Shown in pieces: positions 7,683 through 17,197 of a DNA stretch of 64,000 nucleotides. The translations under genes were made by a program, and so were the position numbers. The notes below the pieces were generated by a model. It was not told where the DNA came from, ran no database searches, and saw only the letters and a list, made by a program, of their open reading frames with translations. Source of the DNA: Janthinobacterium lividum (GTDB lineage Bacteria > Pseudomonadota > Gammaproteobacteria > Burkholderiales > Burkholderiaceae_D); NCBI RefSeq assembly GCF_011601275.1, contig NZ_JAAOLY010000013.1:124001-188000 (forward strand). Reading direction: 5' to 3'. Within the stretch, counting starts at the first letter, position 1; every line of letters begins with the position of its first letter.

Positions 7683-10583
7683 ATGTCCGATCAAAACAAG
7701 CCAGCCACGCCCAAGCAGAACAAGAAGCCTGAAAGCAAATACCCGGTCAACATGACGGAAACCCCGTTCCCGATGCGCGGCGACATGGCCAAGCGCGAGC
7801 CGCAATGGGTGCAGCAATGGCAAGACAAGAAAATCTACGAACGCGTGCGCAAGGCTGCCGCCGGCCGTCCGAAATTCATCCTGCACGACGGCCCGCCGTA
7901 CGCGAATGGCGACATCCACCTGGGCCACGCCGTCAACAAGATCCTCAAGGACATGGTCGTCAAGTCGCGCTCGCTGGCCGGCTTCGACGCGCCATACGTA
8001 CCTGGCTGGGATTGCCACGGCATGCCGATCGAGATCCAGATCGAAAAACTGCACGGCAAGAACCTGCCGACGGCTGAAGTGCTGGAAAAGGCGCGCGCCT
8101 ACGCCAACGTGCAGGTCGAGCGCCAGAAGAAGGACTTTATCCGCCTGGGCGTGCTGGGCGAGTGGGACAACCCGTATTTGACCATGGCGCACGGCAATGA
8201 AGCGGACGAATTGCGCGCGCTGGGCAAGCTGCTGGAAAAAGGCTATGTCTACCGCGGCCTGAAGCCCGTCAACTGGTGCTTCGACTGCCAGTCGGCGCTG
8301 GCCGAGGCGGAAGTGGAATACGCGGAAAAACGCGATCCCGCCATCGATGTCGGCTTCAAGTTCGCCGAGCCGGCCAAACTGGCGGCCGCCTTCGGCCTGC
8401 CATCGCTGCCGACCGATAACGGTTTCATCGTCATCTGGACCACGACGCCGTGGACCATCCCGTCGAACCAGGCGCTGAACGTGCACCCGGAAGTCAAATA
8501 CGCGCTGGTGAAGACCGAGCGCGATGGCCAGCCGCTGCTGCTGATCCTGGCGCAAGACCTGGTCGTGGCCAGCCTGGCGCGCTTCAAGCTCGAGGGCACG
8601 ACGATCGCCACTTGCGACGGCGCGGCCCTGGCCGGCATCAGCTTCCGCCACCCGCTGCATGCGAGCGACGCTTTCTATGACCGTCTGTCACCTTTGTACC
8701 TGGCCGAATACGTAACCACGGAAAGCGGCACGGGCGTGGTGCACTCGGCGCCAGCTTACGGCCTGGACGACTTCATCTCGTGCAAGGCGCACGGCATGAA
8801 GGACGACGACATCATCAAGCCCGTCATGGGCGACGGCAAGTTCGCCTCGACCCTGCCCCTGTTCGGCGGCATGAGCATCTGGGAAGCGTCGAAGCCGATC
8901 TGCAACGCCTTGCGCGAAGCGGGCGCGCTGTTCGAAGTCAAGATGTTCGACCACAGCTACATGCATTGCTGGCGCCATAAGACGCCGATCATCTACCGCG
9001 CCACCTCGCAGTGGTTCGCCGGCATGGACGTGACGCCGAAAGACGGCGGCGCGACCCTGCGCGAGACGGCCTTGAAAGGCATCGCCGACACCGAGTTCTT
9101 CCCGGACTGGGGCCAGGCGCGCCTGCACGGCATGATCGCCAACCGTCCCGACTGGACCCTGTCGCGCCAGCGCCAGTGGGGCGTGCCGATGGCCTTCATC
9201 GTGCACAAGGAAACGGGCGACCTGCATCCGCGCACGCCGGAACTGCTGGAGCAAGTGGCCAAGCTGATCGAAAAGGACGGCATCGAGGCATGGCAGGCGC
9301 TGGATCTGAAAGACCTAATCGGTGACGAAGCAGCCATCTACGCCAAGAACAAGGACACGCTGGACGTGTGGTTCGATTCCGGCGCCACGCACCAGACGGT
9401 GCTGGGCGGCCCGCAAGGCCACGGTTCGCACTCGACGCAGCTGCAATTCCCGGCCGACCTGTATCTGGAAGGCTCGGACCAGCATCGCGGCTGGTTCCAC
9501 TCGTCCTTGCTCGTGTCGTCGATGCTGAATGGCCGTCCGCCGTATAAAGCCCTGCTGACGCACGGCTTCACGGTCGATGGCGAAGGCAAGAAGATGTCCA
9601 AGTCGCTGGGCAACACGCTGGCGCCGCAAAAGATCTCGGACACCCTGGGCGCGGATATCCTGCGCCTGTGGATCGCCTCGACCGACTACACGGGCGAGCT
9701 GTCGATCTCCGACGAAATCCTGAAACGCGTGACGGAATCGTACCGCCGCATCCGCAACACCCTGCGCTTCCTGCTGGCCAATACGTCGGACTTCAATCCG
9801 GCCACGGACGCCGTGCCGGTGGCGGAGATGTTCGAGATCGACCGCTATGCGCTGGCCAACATGGCGTCGCTGCAAACGCAGATCGAGAACAACTACGCGC
9901 GCTACGAGTTCCACCCGGTCGTGTCGAAGCTGCAGACGTACTGCTCGGAAGACCTGGGAGGCTTCTACCTGGACATCCTGAAGGACAGGTTGTACACCTC
10001 GGGCCTGACGTCGCACGCGCGCCGTTCCGCGCAAACGGCCCTGTGGCACATCACGCAAAGCCTGCTGCGCCTGATGGCCCCGGCCCTGTCGTTCACGGCC
10101 GAAGAAGCGTGGGCCGTCTTCGCAGGAAGCGAAGCCTATGCCGCCAGCGATGAAACCATCTTCACGCAAACCTGGTGGCAGTTGCCGGAAGTGTCGGACG
10201 CCGCCGCCCTGCTGGAGAAATACACGGCACTGCGCGCCGTGCGCACGGACGTGACGAAACAGCTGGAAGACTTGCGCACCTCGGGCGCCATCGGCTCGTC
10301 GCTGCAGGCGGAACTGACGATCAAGGCCGCGCCGATGAAGTACAAGCTGTTGACGACCCTGGGCGACGACTTGAAGTTCGTCTTCATCACCTCACAGGCA
10401 ACCGTGGCTGAAGTGAGCGACGAAGCGGCCGAGGAAGTGGTCGTGGCCGCGTCGACGGCGCCGAAATGCGAGCGCTGCTGGCACTACCGTGCGGACGTGG
10501 GCACGGACGCCGCGCATGCTACCCTGTGCGGCCGCTGCGTCAGCAATCTGTTTGGCGCGGGCGAGAAACGCCGCTTCGCATAA
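7683..10583 (+). CDS. ileS: Isoleucyl-tRNA synthetase
   Basis: A 966-residue class I synthetase that charges tRNA-Ile. The ATP-binding HIGH-type motif is HLGH at about 77-80, within the [20 protein letters not shown] region. KMSKS is at about 637-641. A CP1 editing domain lies between them, with the [11 protein letters not shown] segment. The C-terminal zinc finger has CERCW and CGRC pairs near the end. Length and motif set match the bacterial type with a C-terminal zinc finger. It follows ribF by 67 bases and precedes lspA; no T-box leader is present. Confidence 0.97.
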   Translation: MSDQNKPATPKQNKKPESKYPVNMTETPFPMRGDMAKREPQWVQQWQDKKIYERVRKAAAGRPKFILHDGPPYANGDIHLGHAVNKILKDMVVKSRSLAGFDAPYVPGWDCHGMPIEIQIEKLHGKNLPTAEVLEKARAYANVQVERQKKDFIRLGVLGEWDNPYLTMAHGNEADELRALGKLLEKGYVYRGLKPVNWCFDCQSALAEAEVEYAEKRDPAIDVGFKFAEPAKLAAAFGLPSLPTDNGFIVIWTTTPWTIPSNQALNVHPEVKYALVKTERDGQPLLLILAQDLVVASLARFKLEGTTIATCDGAALAGISFRHPLHASDAFYDRLSPLYLAEYVTTESGTGVVHSAPAYGLDDFISCKAHGMKDDDIIKPVMGDGKFASTLPLFGGMSIWEASKPICNALREAGALFEVKMFDHSYMHCWRHKTPIIYRATSQWFAGMDVTPKDGGATLRETALKGIADTEFFPDWGQARLHGMIANRPDWTLSRQRQWGVPMAFIVHKETGDLHPRTPELLEQVAKLIEKDGIEAWQALDLKDLIGDEAAIYAKNKDTLDVWFDSGATHQTVLGGPQGHGSHSTQLQFPADLYLEGSDQHRGWFHSSLLVSSMLNGRPPYKALLTHGFTVDGEGKKMSKSLGNTLAPQKISDTLGADILRLWIASTDYTGELSISDEILKRVTESYRRIRNTLRFLLANTSDFNPATDAVPVAEMFEIDRYALANMASLQTQIENNYARYEFHPVVSKLQTYCSEDLGGFYLDILKDRLYTSGLTSHARRSAQTALWHITQSLLRLMAPALSFTAEEAWAVFAGSEAYAASDETIFTQTWWQLPEVSDAAALLEKYTALRAVRTDVTKQLEDLRTSGAIGSSLQAELTIKAAPMKYKLLTTLGDDLKFVFITSQATVAEVSDEAAEEVVVAASTAPKCERCWHYRADVGTDAAHATLCGRCVSNLFGAGEKRRFA

Positions 10584-10666
10584 AACAGCGCGGGACACGT
10601 TCCTGCGCCGCTTCCCACCGCCGCTGCCCGCAAGGGTAGCGGCGGCTTTATCTTCCCTGGAAAAAT

Positions 10667-11176
10667 ATGGCCACTAAAAACCGTTTTTCATCGAAATCGT
10701 CATCTTCGGCGTCGCTCGTGCCCTGGCTGGGCATTGCCGCCATCGTCATCCTGTTCGACCAGATCACCAAGATCACGATCCTGAAGACCTTCCGCTATGC
10801 GCAAGAGATGGTCATCACCTCGTATTTCAACCTGGTGCTCGCGTATAACAAGGGCGCCGCGTTCAGCTTCCTGTCCGACCAGGGCGGCTGGCAGCGCTAT
10901 TTCTTCACCGGCATCGCCCTGGCGGCCGCCATCTACATCATCTATCTGCTGAAAAAGCACGCCGGTCAGCGCATGTTCTGCTGGGCTCTGGCGCTGATTC
11001 TCGGCGGCGCGCTGGGCAACGCCATCGACCGCCTGGTGTACGGCCACGTGGTTGATTTCCTCGACTTCCACTGGAAAAGCTGGGGCCATTTCCCCGCTTT
11101 CAATATTGCCGACAGCGCCATCTGCATCGGCGCGGCCCTGTTCATCATCGATGAACTGCGCCGGGTAAACAAATAA
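10667..11176 (+). CDS. lspA: Lipoprotein signal peptidase (signal peptidase II)
   Basis: A 169-residue inner-membrane aspartyl protease that removes signal peptides from prolipoproteins. Four transmembrane helices are visible (about 19-37, 57-70, 77-96, 105-122), with a fifth hydrophobic segment at 148-163. The family motifs are NKGAAFSFL at 61-69, GNAIDRL with catalytic Asp121, and FNIADS with catalytic Asp149. Its usual position after ileS supports the call. A GC-rich inverted repeat (10618-10645) lies in the 83-base gap between ileS and lspA, without a T-run. Confidence 0.96.
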   Translation: MATKNRFSSKSSSSASLVPWLGIAAIVILFDQITKITILKTFRYAQEMVITSYFNLVLAYNKGAAFSFLSDQGGWQRYFFTGIALAAAIYIIYLLKKHAGQRMFCWALALILGGALGNAIDRLVYGHVVDFLDFHWKSWGHFPAFNIADSAICIGAALFIIDELRRVNK

Positions 11177-11192
11177 CACGCGGGAGAACGGC

Positions 11193-12413
11193 ATGGAATT
11201 GTCCGGCAAAAAAATCGTCCTGGGACTGTCAGGCGGCGTCGCCTGCTACAAGGCGGCGGAACTGTGCCGCGCGCTGACCAAGGCCGGCGCCTCGGTGCAA
11301 GTGGTGATGACGGATGCGGCCAGCCACTTCATCACGGCCGTCACGATGCAGGCCCTGTCCGGCCACCCCGTGCACACGAGCCAGTGGGATGCGCGCATAG
11401 CCAACAACATGGCGCATATCGATTTGACGCGCCATGCGGACGCCATCCTGATCGCGCCATGTTCGGCCGACTTCATGCGCAAGCTGGCGCATGGCGTGTG
11501 CGACGACCTGCTGTCGACCCTGTGCCTGGCCCGCCCATCCCACCTGCCCCTGCTGGTGGCGCCGGCGATGAACGTGGAAATGTGGCAGAACCCCGCCACG
11601 CAACGCAATGTGCAGCAGCTGCGCGACGACGGCATCAAGCTGTTCGGCCCGGCCGCCGGCGAACAGGCGTGCGGCGAAGTGGGCCTGGGGCGCATGCTGG
11701 AACCGGAGCAATTGCTGACGGAGCTGATCGCCGCCTTCCAGCCGAAAGTCCTGGCGGGCAAGCGCGTGCTGGTCACGGCCGGCCCCACGTTCGAAGCCAT
11801 CGACCCCGTGCGCGGCATCACCAATCTGTCCTCGGGCAAGATGGGCTATGCGGTGGCGCGCGCGGCGCGCGAAGCGGGCGCCGAGGTGCTGCTCATTTCC
11901 GGCCCGACGGCCCTGGACGCGCCATTCGGCGTGCGCCGCATCGACGTGCAAAGCGCGCAGCAGATGCATGACGCCGTGCTGGCCCACGTCGACGGCCAGC
12001 ACGTCTTCGTCGCCGTGGCCGCCGTCGCCGACTGGCGCGTGGCCAACGCCAGCGACCAGAAGATGAAAAAACAGGCCGACGGCTCCGTGCCCGAACTGCA
12101 GTTCGCGCAAAACCCCGACATCCTGGCCACCGTGGCGGCACGCACCAACCTGGCCGGCTATCCGTATTGCGTGGGCTTTGCCGCCGAATCGGAAAACCTC
12201 GTGGAATTCGGCTCGACCAAGCGTGAAAAGAAGGGCATTCCCCTCCTGGTCGGCAATATCGGCCAGAACACCTTTGGCCAGGACGACAACACCATCATCT
12301 TGTTCGACGAAGAAGGCCATACCGTGCTGCCGCGCGCCTCGAAACTGAACCTGGCGCGCCAGCTGATTTCGGAAATCTCGAAGCGGCTGGCAAAAAACTC
12401 GCTCCTCAAGTAA
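11193..12413 (+). CDS. coaBC: Phosphopantothenoylcysteine decarboxylase / phosphopantothenate-cysteine ligase
   Basis: A 406-residue bifunctional coenzyme A biosynthesis enzyme (older name Dfp). The N-terminal flavoprotein CoaC half contains [12 protein letters not shown] near residue 10, the PAMN motif near 126 and the GLGRM substrate-clamp segment near 168. The C-terminal CoaB half contains [18 protein letters not shown] and SSGKMG near 190-215. It makes 4-phosphopantetheine from 4-phosphopantothenate and cysteine. The gene starts 16 bases after lspA and ends 19 bases before dut, a common coaBC-dut pairing. Confidence 0.96.
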   Translation: MELSGKKIVLGLSGGVACYKAAELCRALTKAGASVQVVMTDAASHFITAVTMQALSGHPVHTSQWDARIANNMAHIDLTRHADAILIAPCSADFMRKLAHGVCDDLLSTLCLARPSHLPLLVAPAMNVEMWQNPATQRNVQQLRDDGIKLFGPAAGEQACGEVGLGRMLEPEQLLTELIAAFQPKVLAGKRVLVTAGPTFEAIDPVRGITNLSSGKMGYAVARAAREAGAEVLLISGPTALDAPFGVRRIDVQSAQQMHDAVLAHVDGQHVFVAVAAVADWRVANASDQKMKKQADGSVPELQFAQNPDILATVAARTNLAGYPYCVGFAAESENLVEFGSTKREKKGIPLLVGNIGQNTFGQDDNTIILFDEEGHTVLPRASKLNLARQLISEISKRLAKNSLLK

Positions 12414-12432
12414 CCCCTTACGTTCTAAATTA

Positions 12433-12882
12433 ATGAAAAATATCGACATCAAGATCCTCGACGCCCGCATGAAAGAACTGCTGCCGGCCTACGCCACGCC
12501 AGGCAGCGCTGGCCTGGACCTGCGCGCCTGCATCGACGAATCCATCACCATCGAAGCCGGCCAGACCGTGCTCATTCCCACCGGCCTGGCCATCCACATC
12601 GGCGACCCGTCGTATGCGGCCATGATTTTGCCGCGCAGCGGCATGGGCCACAAAAACGGCATCGTATTGGGGAATCTGGTAGGCTTGATCGACTCCGATT
12701 ACCAGGGCCAGCTGATGGTATCGACCTGGAACCGGGGCCAGAGCGCTTTCACGCTCAACCCCATGGAACGCCTGGCGCAACTGATTATCGTGCCGGTGCT
12801 GCAAGTGGGCTTTAACGTCGTCGAGGAATTCGGCGACAGCGAACGCGGTGTTGGCGGTTTCGGCAGCACCGGCAAACATTAA
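12433..12882 (+). CDS. dut: dUTP diphosphatase (dUTPase)
   Basis: A 149-residue trimeric dUTPase that hydrolyses dUTP to dUMP and pyrophosphate. All family motifs are visible: AGLDLRA at 26-32, PRSG at 67-70, [11 protein letters not shown] at 80-90 with the catalytic Asp, and the glycine-rich GGFGSTGKH at the C terminus. It lies within the ribF-coaBC operon and is followed after 10 bases by an M48-like lipoprotein gene. Confidence 0.97.
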   Translation: MKNIDIKILDARMKELLPAYATPGSAGLDLRACIDESITIEAGQTVLIPTGLAIHIGDPSYAAMILPRSGMGHKNGIVLGNLVGLIDSDYQGQLMVSTWNRGQSAFTLNPMERLAQLIIVPVLQVGFNVVEEFGDSERGVGGFGSTGKH

Positions 12883-12892
12883 GGAATAGTTT

Positions 12893-13996
12893 ATGCCAGG
12901 TTTCCGCCATCTGATCCCAGCCCCAACATCGCTGCGCCGATTGGCCACTCCTTTATTGCTGGCCAGTGCGGCCATCCTCGCCGGCTGCACCACGCCGGCG
13001 ACGAATGTCAGCGGTCCGTTCAACATCGTGCCGGCGCCCGATGCGCCCGCGCCGACGGCGCAGCAAAAGGCGGCGCAGGAAGAACTGGTGAAGATGGTGG
13101 CGCTGCAGGACCGCCTGTCGAAAGTCTCGGCGCCCCTGCTGATCAACAATGCGGACCTGTGCAAGACGTATGCGCGCAACCTGCTGGGCTTCACGGCGCA
13201 GAACAAGTATTCCTACCCTGGCATCTATGCCGACGCGGCGCAGGCGGCCCTCGGCTACGGCGAACAGATGCAGGTGTCGGGCGTCTTGCCGGGCAGCGGC
13301 GCCGCGCGCGCCGGCTTGCGCAAGGGCGACGGCTTGCTGGCCGCCGAAGGCAAGCCGCTGCCGGCCGGCCCGAAAGCGGAAGGTCCGTTCGGCGCCATCG
13401 TCGGCCCGCTGGCCTCGAAAAGCGCGAGCCTGAACATGACCATCGCCCGCGACGGCCAGCAGCAGGACCTGAAAATTCCCGTCACGCGCGCCTGCGCCTT
13501 CCGCGTCGCCCTGGGCAACGCGGACAATATCAACGCGTATTCGGATGGTTCGCGCATCATGCTCACGCGCGGCATGGTCAATGCGGTGCAAAACGACGAA
13601 GGCATCGCCTTCGTCATCGCCCGCGAAATGGCGCACAACATCCTCGACCACGCGCGCAGCCAGCGCACGGCAGGCACGGCCGGCAGCATCATCGACAGCC
13701 TGGGCGCCGTGCAACCCGACGTGTCGATGCTGACGGGCGCCGCCGGCATGAAGGCCATGCCGCAGGAACTCGACGTACAGGCCGACACCCTGGCCATCTA
13801 CCTGCTGGCGCGCGCCGGCTACAACGTCGACAACGCCGCCCGCTTCTGGCAGCGCCTGGCCACGCAAGTGCCGGCCACGGTCGCCAACGGCTACACGGCC
13901 CTGCACCCGGGCACCAACTCGCGCATGGCGGCCATCAACCGCGCCGTCATCGACGTGCGCGCCAAGCAGGCGGCGAAGAAGCCGCTGAAGCCTTAG
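12893..13996 (+). CDS. M48-like lipoprotein with PDZ domain, active site degenerate
   Basis: A 367-residue predicted lipoprotein: a signal peptide ending in the lipobox LAGC, with the lipidated cysteine at residue 32. A helical region follows, then a PDZ-like domain (about 115-200, containing PGSGAARAGLRKGDGLLA), then an M48 metallopeptidase-like domain. In the latter the usual HExxH zinc motif reads R244-E-M-A-H248, so the first zinc-binding histidine is an arginine (CGC codon, one base from CAC). The downstream E-x-DVQAD segment that normally supplies the third ligand is partly kept. It may therefore be a catalytically inactive, substrate-binding or chaperone-like relative of BepA/Oma1-type proteins, if the residue is not a sequencing error. 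Confidence 0.75.
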   Translation: MPGFRHLIPAPTSLRRLATPLLLASAAILAGCTTPATNVSGPFNIVPAPDAPAPTAQQKAAQEELVKMVALQDRLSKVSAPLLINNADLCKTYARNLLGFTAQNKYSYPGIYADAAQAALGYGEQMQVSGVLPGSGAARAGLRKGDGLLAAEGKPLPAGPKAEGPFGAIVGPLASKSASLNMTIARDGQQQDLKIPVTRACAFRVALGNADNINAYSDGSRIMLTRGMVNAVQNDEGIAFVIAREMAHNILDHARSQRTAGTAGSIIDSLGAVQPDVSMLTGAAGMKAMPQELDVQADTLAIYLLARAGYNVDNAARFWQRLATQVPATVANGYTALHPGTNSRMAAINRAVIDVRAKQAAKKPLKP

Positions 13997-14010
13997 CGCA
14001 GCAGCTTAGT

Positions 14011-14151
14011 TCAGGCGCCGGGGAAATTAGGGAAATAGGTGCCCATGACCCAGGTCAGGGCGCCGCAAAACACCACCGCCAGGAACAGGGCGATGAGCAG
14101 TTTGCCAAACTTGGGGATGCCGTCATCTTGCGTTTTTTGGTCGTTCGACAT
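14011..14151 (-). CDS. Small single-pass membrane protein, 46 residues, unknown function
   Basis: A short gene on the minus strand with an ATG at 14151-14149, a GGAGAG ribosome-binding site 5 bases before it, and a TGA at 14013-14011. The product starts MSNDQKTQDDGIPKFGK, has one hydrophobic helix (about residues 18-38) and ends in a short YFPNFPGA tail. It is convergent with the M48-like gene and divergent from xdhC. Charge distribution suggests a cytoplasmic N terminus and an inner-membrane location. I do not recognise a family. The good ribosome-binding site, clean helix and lack of a competing frame make it likely real. Confidence 0.6.
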   Translation of the reverse strand: MSNDQKTQDDGIPKFGKLLIALFLAVVFCGALTWVMGTYFPNFPGA

Positions 14152-14249
14152 GAAAACTCTCCGCAGGCTGTTGGAGAGCGTAGTATAGCCACAATATTGA
14201 AAAATATTCCATACTTTGCCGCATAGCTGCGGCTTTCCTTCCGCGCCCC

Positions 14250-15257
14250 ATGGACAGCATCGACCTTGAAGTTCTGAAAACCAGCGCCGCCTGGCTCGCC
14301 GCCGGCCACCGCTGCGAACTCGTCACCGTCATCAAGACGTGGGGCTCCAGCCCCCGCCCCGTCGGCGCCACCCTGGCCATCTGCGACGATGGCACGGTGG
14401 TCGGTTCCGTCTCCGGCGGCTGCATCGAAGATGACTTGATCGACACCGTGCGCGTGCACGGCATCGTGCGTACGCTGCCGGAAATCGTCAGCTACGGCAT
14501 CAGCGCCGACGAAGCGCACCGCTTCGGCCTGCCCTGCGGCGGCACCATCGAACTGGCCATCGAACCGCTGCATGCGGACAGCAAGATGGCCGAACTGCTG
14601 GCGCGCCTGGAAGCGCATGAACTGGTCGAACGCCGGCTCGACCTGCGCAGCGGCACCGTCACCCTGCGGCGCGCCACGCCGGGCGCCGTGCTGGCCCTGG
14701 AAGATGGGGTGCTCACCACGCAGCACGGCCCGCGCTGGCGCCTGCTGATCATCGGCGCCAGCCAGCTGTCGCGCTTCGTGGCGCAGATCGCCACGGCCAT
14801 GGATTACCACGTCATCGTCTGCGACCCGCGCGAAGAATACCGGGGCGGCTGGAACGTGCCCGGCGTGCCCCTGCTGCACGCCATGCCGGACGACCTCGTG
14901 CTGGAACTCAAGCTCGACAGCCGCAGCGCCGTCGTCGCCCTCACGCACGATCCCAAGCTCGACGACCTGGCCCTGATGGAAGCGCTGAAATCGCCTGCGT
15001 TTTACGTGGGCGCCATCGGCTCGCGCGCCAACAATGCCAAGCGCCGCGAGCGGCTGCTGCAGTTCGACGTCAGCGCCGAACAGCTGGCGCGCCTGCACGG
15101 TCCCATCGGCCTGTACATCGGCAGCAAGACGCCGGCCGAAATCGCCATTTCCATCCTGGCCGAACTGACGGCCGTGAAAAATGGCGTGCCCGACGCCCTG
15201 CAGATCCAGCACGCGGCGGCCCTGAGCCCGCCCACCACCGACATCTGCGCCCGCTAA
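14250..15257 (+). CDS. XdhC family molybdenum-cofactor insertion factor
   Basis: A 335-residue XdhC/CoxI-family protein. The N-terminal XdhC domain has WGSSPRPVGATLAI and GSVSGGCIEDD. The C-terminal Rossmann domain has a LLIIGASQLSRFVAQIA nucleotide-binding loop near residue 170 and FYVGAIGSRANNAKRRERL near 250. XdhC proteins bind molybdenum cofactor, help its sulfuration and deliver it to xanthine-oxidase-family enzymes. No such enzyme is adjacent; the nearest candidate client is the IorAB-type pair at 20.9-23.7 kb. The start is the ATG at 14250. Confidence 0.88.
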   Translation: MDSIDLEVLKTSAAWLAAGHRCELVTVIKTWGSSPRPVGATLAICDDGTVVGSVSGGCIEDDLIDTVRVHGIVRTLPEIVSYGISADEAHRFGLPCGGTIELAIEPLHADSKMAELLARLEAHELVERRLDLRSGTVTLRRATPGAVLALEDGVLTTQHGPRWRLLIIGASQLSRFVAQIATAMDYHVIVCDPREEYRGGWNVPGVPLLHAMPDDLVLELKLDSRSAVVALTHDPKLDDLALMEALKSPAFYVGAIGSRANNAKRRERLLQFDVSAEQLARLHGPIGLYIGSKTPAEIAISILAELTAVKNGVPDALQIQHAAALSPPTTDICAR

Positions 15258-15325
15258 AGGCACAAAGCAAGAAACGCGGTGCGCCCGCATCGCCTCCCTG
15301 ATACCGTCCCTGACTTTGGCCCACC

Positions 15326-16231
15326 ATGACCCTGCTGCACTGGACCCTCCCCCTGCCCGCCGGCTACCGCCGCGACGATGTCATCGCCTTCCACAGCCGC
15401 GACGGAGAAGCCGTGGCCGAACAAGTCACGCCGATGGGCCTGCGCAAGGGCATCCTGATGCAAGGCGTGCCAGTCGTGCTGGATGTCGCCTTCACGGACG
15501 ATGCCGCTATCTGCCAGGCAGACATCGATGGCGATGCCGACCTTCAAACGCCGCTGCACGGCGCCCTGCTGAACATCCTCGGCCTGCGCATCGACCCGCA
15601 GCCGTTCGCGCAACTGGCGGCCGGCGACCCGCTGCTGGCGCCTCTGGTCCGCGCCAACCCGGGCTTGCGCATCGTGCAGTCGGCCAGCCCCTTCGAGGCG
15701 CTGACCTGGGCCATCATCGGCCAGCAGATCAACCTGCCGTTCGCCATTTCCCTGCGCCGCACCTTCATCTTGCAGGCGGGACGCCGGCACGGCAGCGGCT
15801 TGTGGTGCTATCCCGAAGCGCGCGACGTGGCCCGGCTGTCGGTGGAAGAGCTGACCAGCCGCAAATTCTCGCGCGCCAAGGCGGAAACCGTGCTGCGCCT
15901 GGCGGGCCTCATCGATGAGAGAGAATTGTCGCTGGAGCTGCCGCCCTCCGGCGACGTGGCGGCCATGTCGCAGGCGCTGCTGGCCGTGAAGGGCATCGGA
16001 CCGTGGACCGTCAACTATGCGCTGCTGCGCGGCTACGGCTATGCCGACTGCTCGCTGCACGGCGACGTGGCCATCCGCGCCGCCCTGCAAAAGCTGCTCG
16101 GCGAAGAAACGAAACCTGACATGGCGCGCACGGAACAGTGGCTGCGCCAATACGCGCCGCACCGCACCATGGCGGCCGCCCACCTGTGGGCCAGCCTGCA
16201 TCCCAAAAATAATCCGCCAGCGGCGGAATAA
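15326..16231 (+). CDS. DNA-3-methyladenine glycosylase II (AlkA-like)
   Basis: A 301-residue DNA repair glycosylase of the helix-hairpin-helix superfamily that excises alkylated bases. An AlkA N-terminal domain occupies roughly residues 1-115. A core follows with FEALTWAIIGQQIN near 130, and the HhH motif is LLAVKGIGPWTVNYALLRG near 217-235. The catalytic aspartate follows in the CSLHGDVAIR segment. It stands alone on the plus strand between xdhC and the secreted COG4315 gene. No Ada-type regulator is nearby. Confidence 0.88.
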   Translation: MTLLHWTLPLPAGYRRDDVIAFHSRDGEAVAEQVTPMGLRKGILMQGVPVVLDVAFTDDAAICQADIDGDADLQTPLHGALLNILGLRIDPQPFAQLAAGDPLLAPLVRANPGLRIVQSASPFEALTWAIIGQQINLPFAISLRRTFILQAGRRHGSGLWCYPEARDVARLSVEELTSRKFSRAKAETVLRLAGLIDERELSLELPPSGDVAAMSQALLAVKGIGPWTVNYALLRGYGYADCSLHGDVAIRAALQKLLGEETKPDMARTEQWLRQYAPHRTMAAAHLWASLHPKNNPPAAE

Positions 16232-16288
16232 ACGGCGGGTGGCATGCGTCTATCCCTTGCAAGCCCTCAAAACCTCAAGGAGACCATC

Positions 16289-16660
16289 ATGCGCTTTACC
16301 ACTTTTGCCGCCACCGCCCTGTTCACCGCCTTGTCCGCCCCGTTGGCCTTCGCCGCCGACGTCATGCCCGCCAACGGCATGCTGGTCAATGCCAGCGGCA
16401 TGACCGTGTACGTGTTCGACAAGGACGTCGCCGACAGCGGCAAGAGCGCCTGCAGCGGCGGCTGCCTGGTGGCCTGGCCCGCCGTCATCGCCACCGACGC
16501 GGCGCCCGCAGCCCCGTACGGCAGCATCAAGCGCGAAGACAACGGCGCCATGCAGCTGACCTACAAGGGCAAGCCACTGTACCTGTACAAGGAAGACAAG
16601 AAACCGGGCGACGTGGCCGGCGACAATTTCAAGAACGTGTGGCACGTCGTCAAGCCGTAA
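16289..16660 (+). CDS. Secreted COG4315 repeat protein (PF03640 type)
   Basis: A 123-residue exported protein with a signal peptide (residues 1-23, AFA-AD) and two copies of the lipoprotein/secreted-repeat motif: a YVFDKDVADSGKSACSGGC part with two cysteines, and LTYKGKPLYLYKEDKKPGD. The upstream in-frame start at 16244 is rejected because CAAGGAGACC precedes the ATG at 16289 and the signal peptide starts there. The family's function is unknown; members are periplasmic. It lies 21 bases upstream of an ECF sigma gene and is probably cotranscribed with it. Confidence 0.88.
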   Translation: MRFTTFAATALFTALSAPLAFAADVMPANGMLVNASGMTVYVFDKDVADSGKSACSGGCLVAWPAVIATDAAPAAPYGSIKREDNGAMQLTYKGKPLYLYKEDKKPGDVAGDNFKNVWHVVKP

Positions 16661-16681
16661 GCAGCCCTCCCCGCCGCCACG

Positions 16682-17197
16682 ATGACCACGCAAGAGGACA
16701 GCCGCCAGCTGCAAGCGTGCCTGCCCGGCCTGCGCCGCTATGCGCGCGCGCTGGCGGGCGCCCTGCACGCGGACGATCTGGTGCAGGACACCGTGGAGCG
16801 GGCATGGCGCAAGCTCGACCAGCGCAGCGGCGAGATGCGGCCCTGGCTGTTTTCCATCATGCACAACCTGCACGTGGACCAGTTGCGCCGCCCCGGCCTG
16901 GCGCTGCAGGAACTCGACGATGACGCCCTGCTGCCCGCGCCCGAGCGCGCGCCGGGGCAATCCATCGCCATCGGCGAAATGGATGCGGCGCTGGCCCGCT
17001 TGCCGCTGGGGCAACGCGAAGTGATCCTGCTCGTCGCGCTGGAACAGATGCCCTACGAACAGGTGGCTGCCACCCTGGCCATCCCCGTCGGCACCGTCAT
17101 GTCGCGCTTGTCGCGCGGGCGCGACAGGCTGCGCGAATTGCTCGACGGCCGCCCCGCCGGCAGCCATGGCGCCCCCACCCTGAAAGTCGTGAAATGA
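16682..17197 (+). CDS. ECF-type RNA polymerase sigma factor
   Basis: A 171-residue extracytoplasmic-function sigma factor. Region 2 shows DDLVQDTVERAWRKLDQ with MRPWLFSIMHNLHVDQLRR; region 4 near residues 105-155 shows LPLGQREVILLVALEQMPYEQVAATL and a GTVMSRLSRGRDRLRELL recognition helix. The next gene, an anti-sigma factor, overlaps its stop by 4 bases. The preceding secreted COG4315 protein suggests an envelope-related stimulus, but this is inference. Confidence 0.92.
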   Translation: MTTQEDSRQLQACLPGLRRYARALAGALHADDLVQDTVERAWRKLDQRSGEMRPWLFSIMHNLHVDQLRRPGLALQELDDDALLPAPERAPGQSIAIGEMDAALARLPLGQREVILLVALEQMPYEQVAATLAIPVGTVMSRLSRGRDRLRELLDGRPAGSHGAPTLKVVK

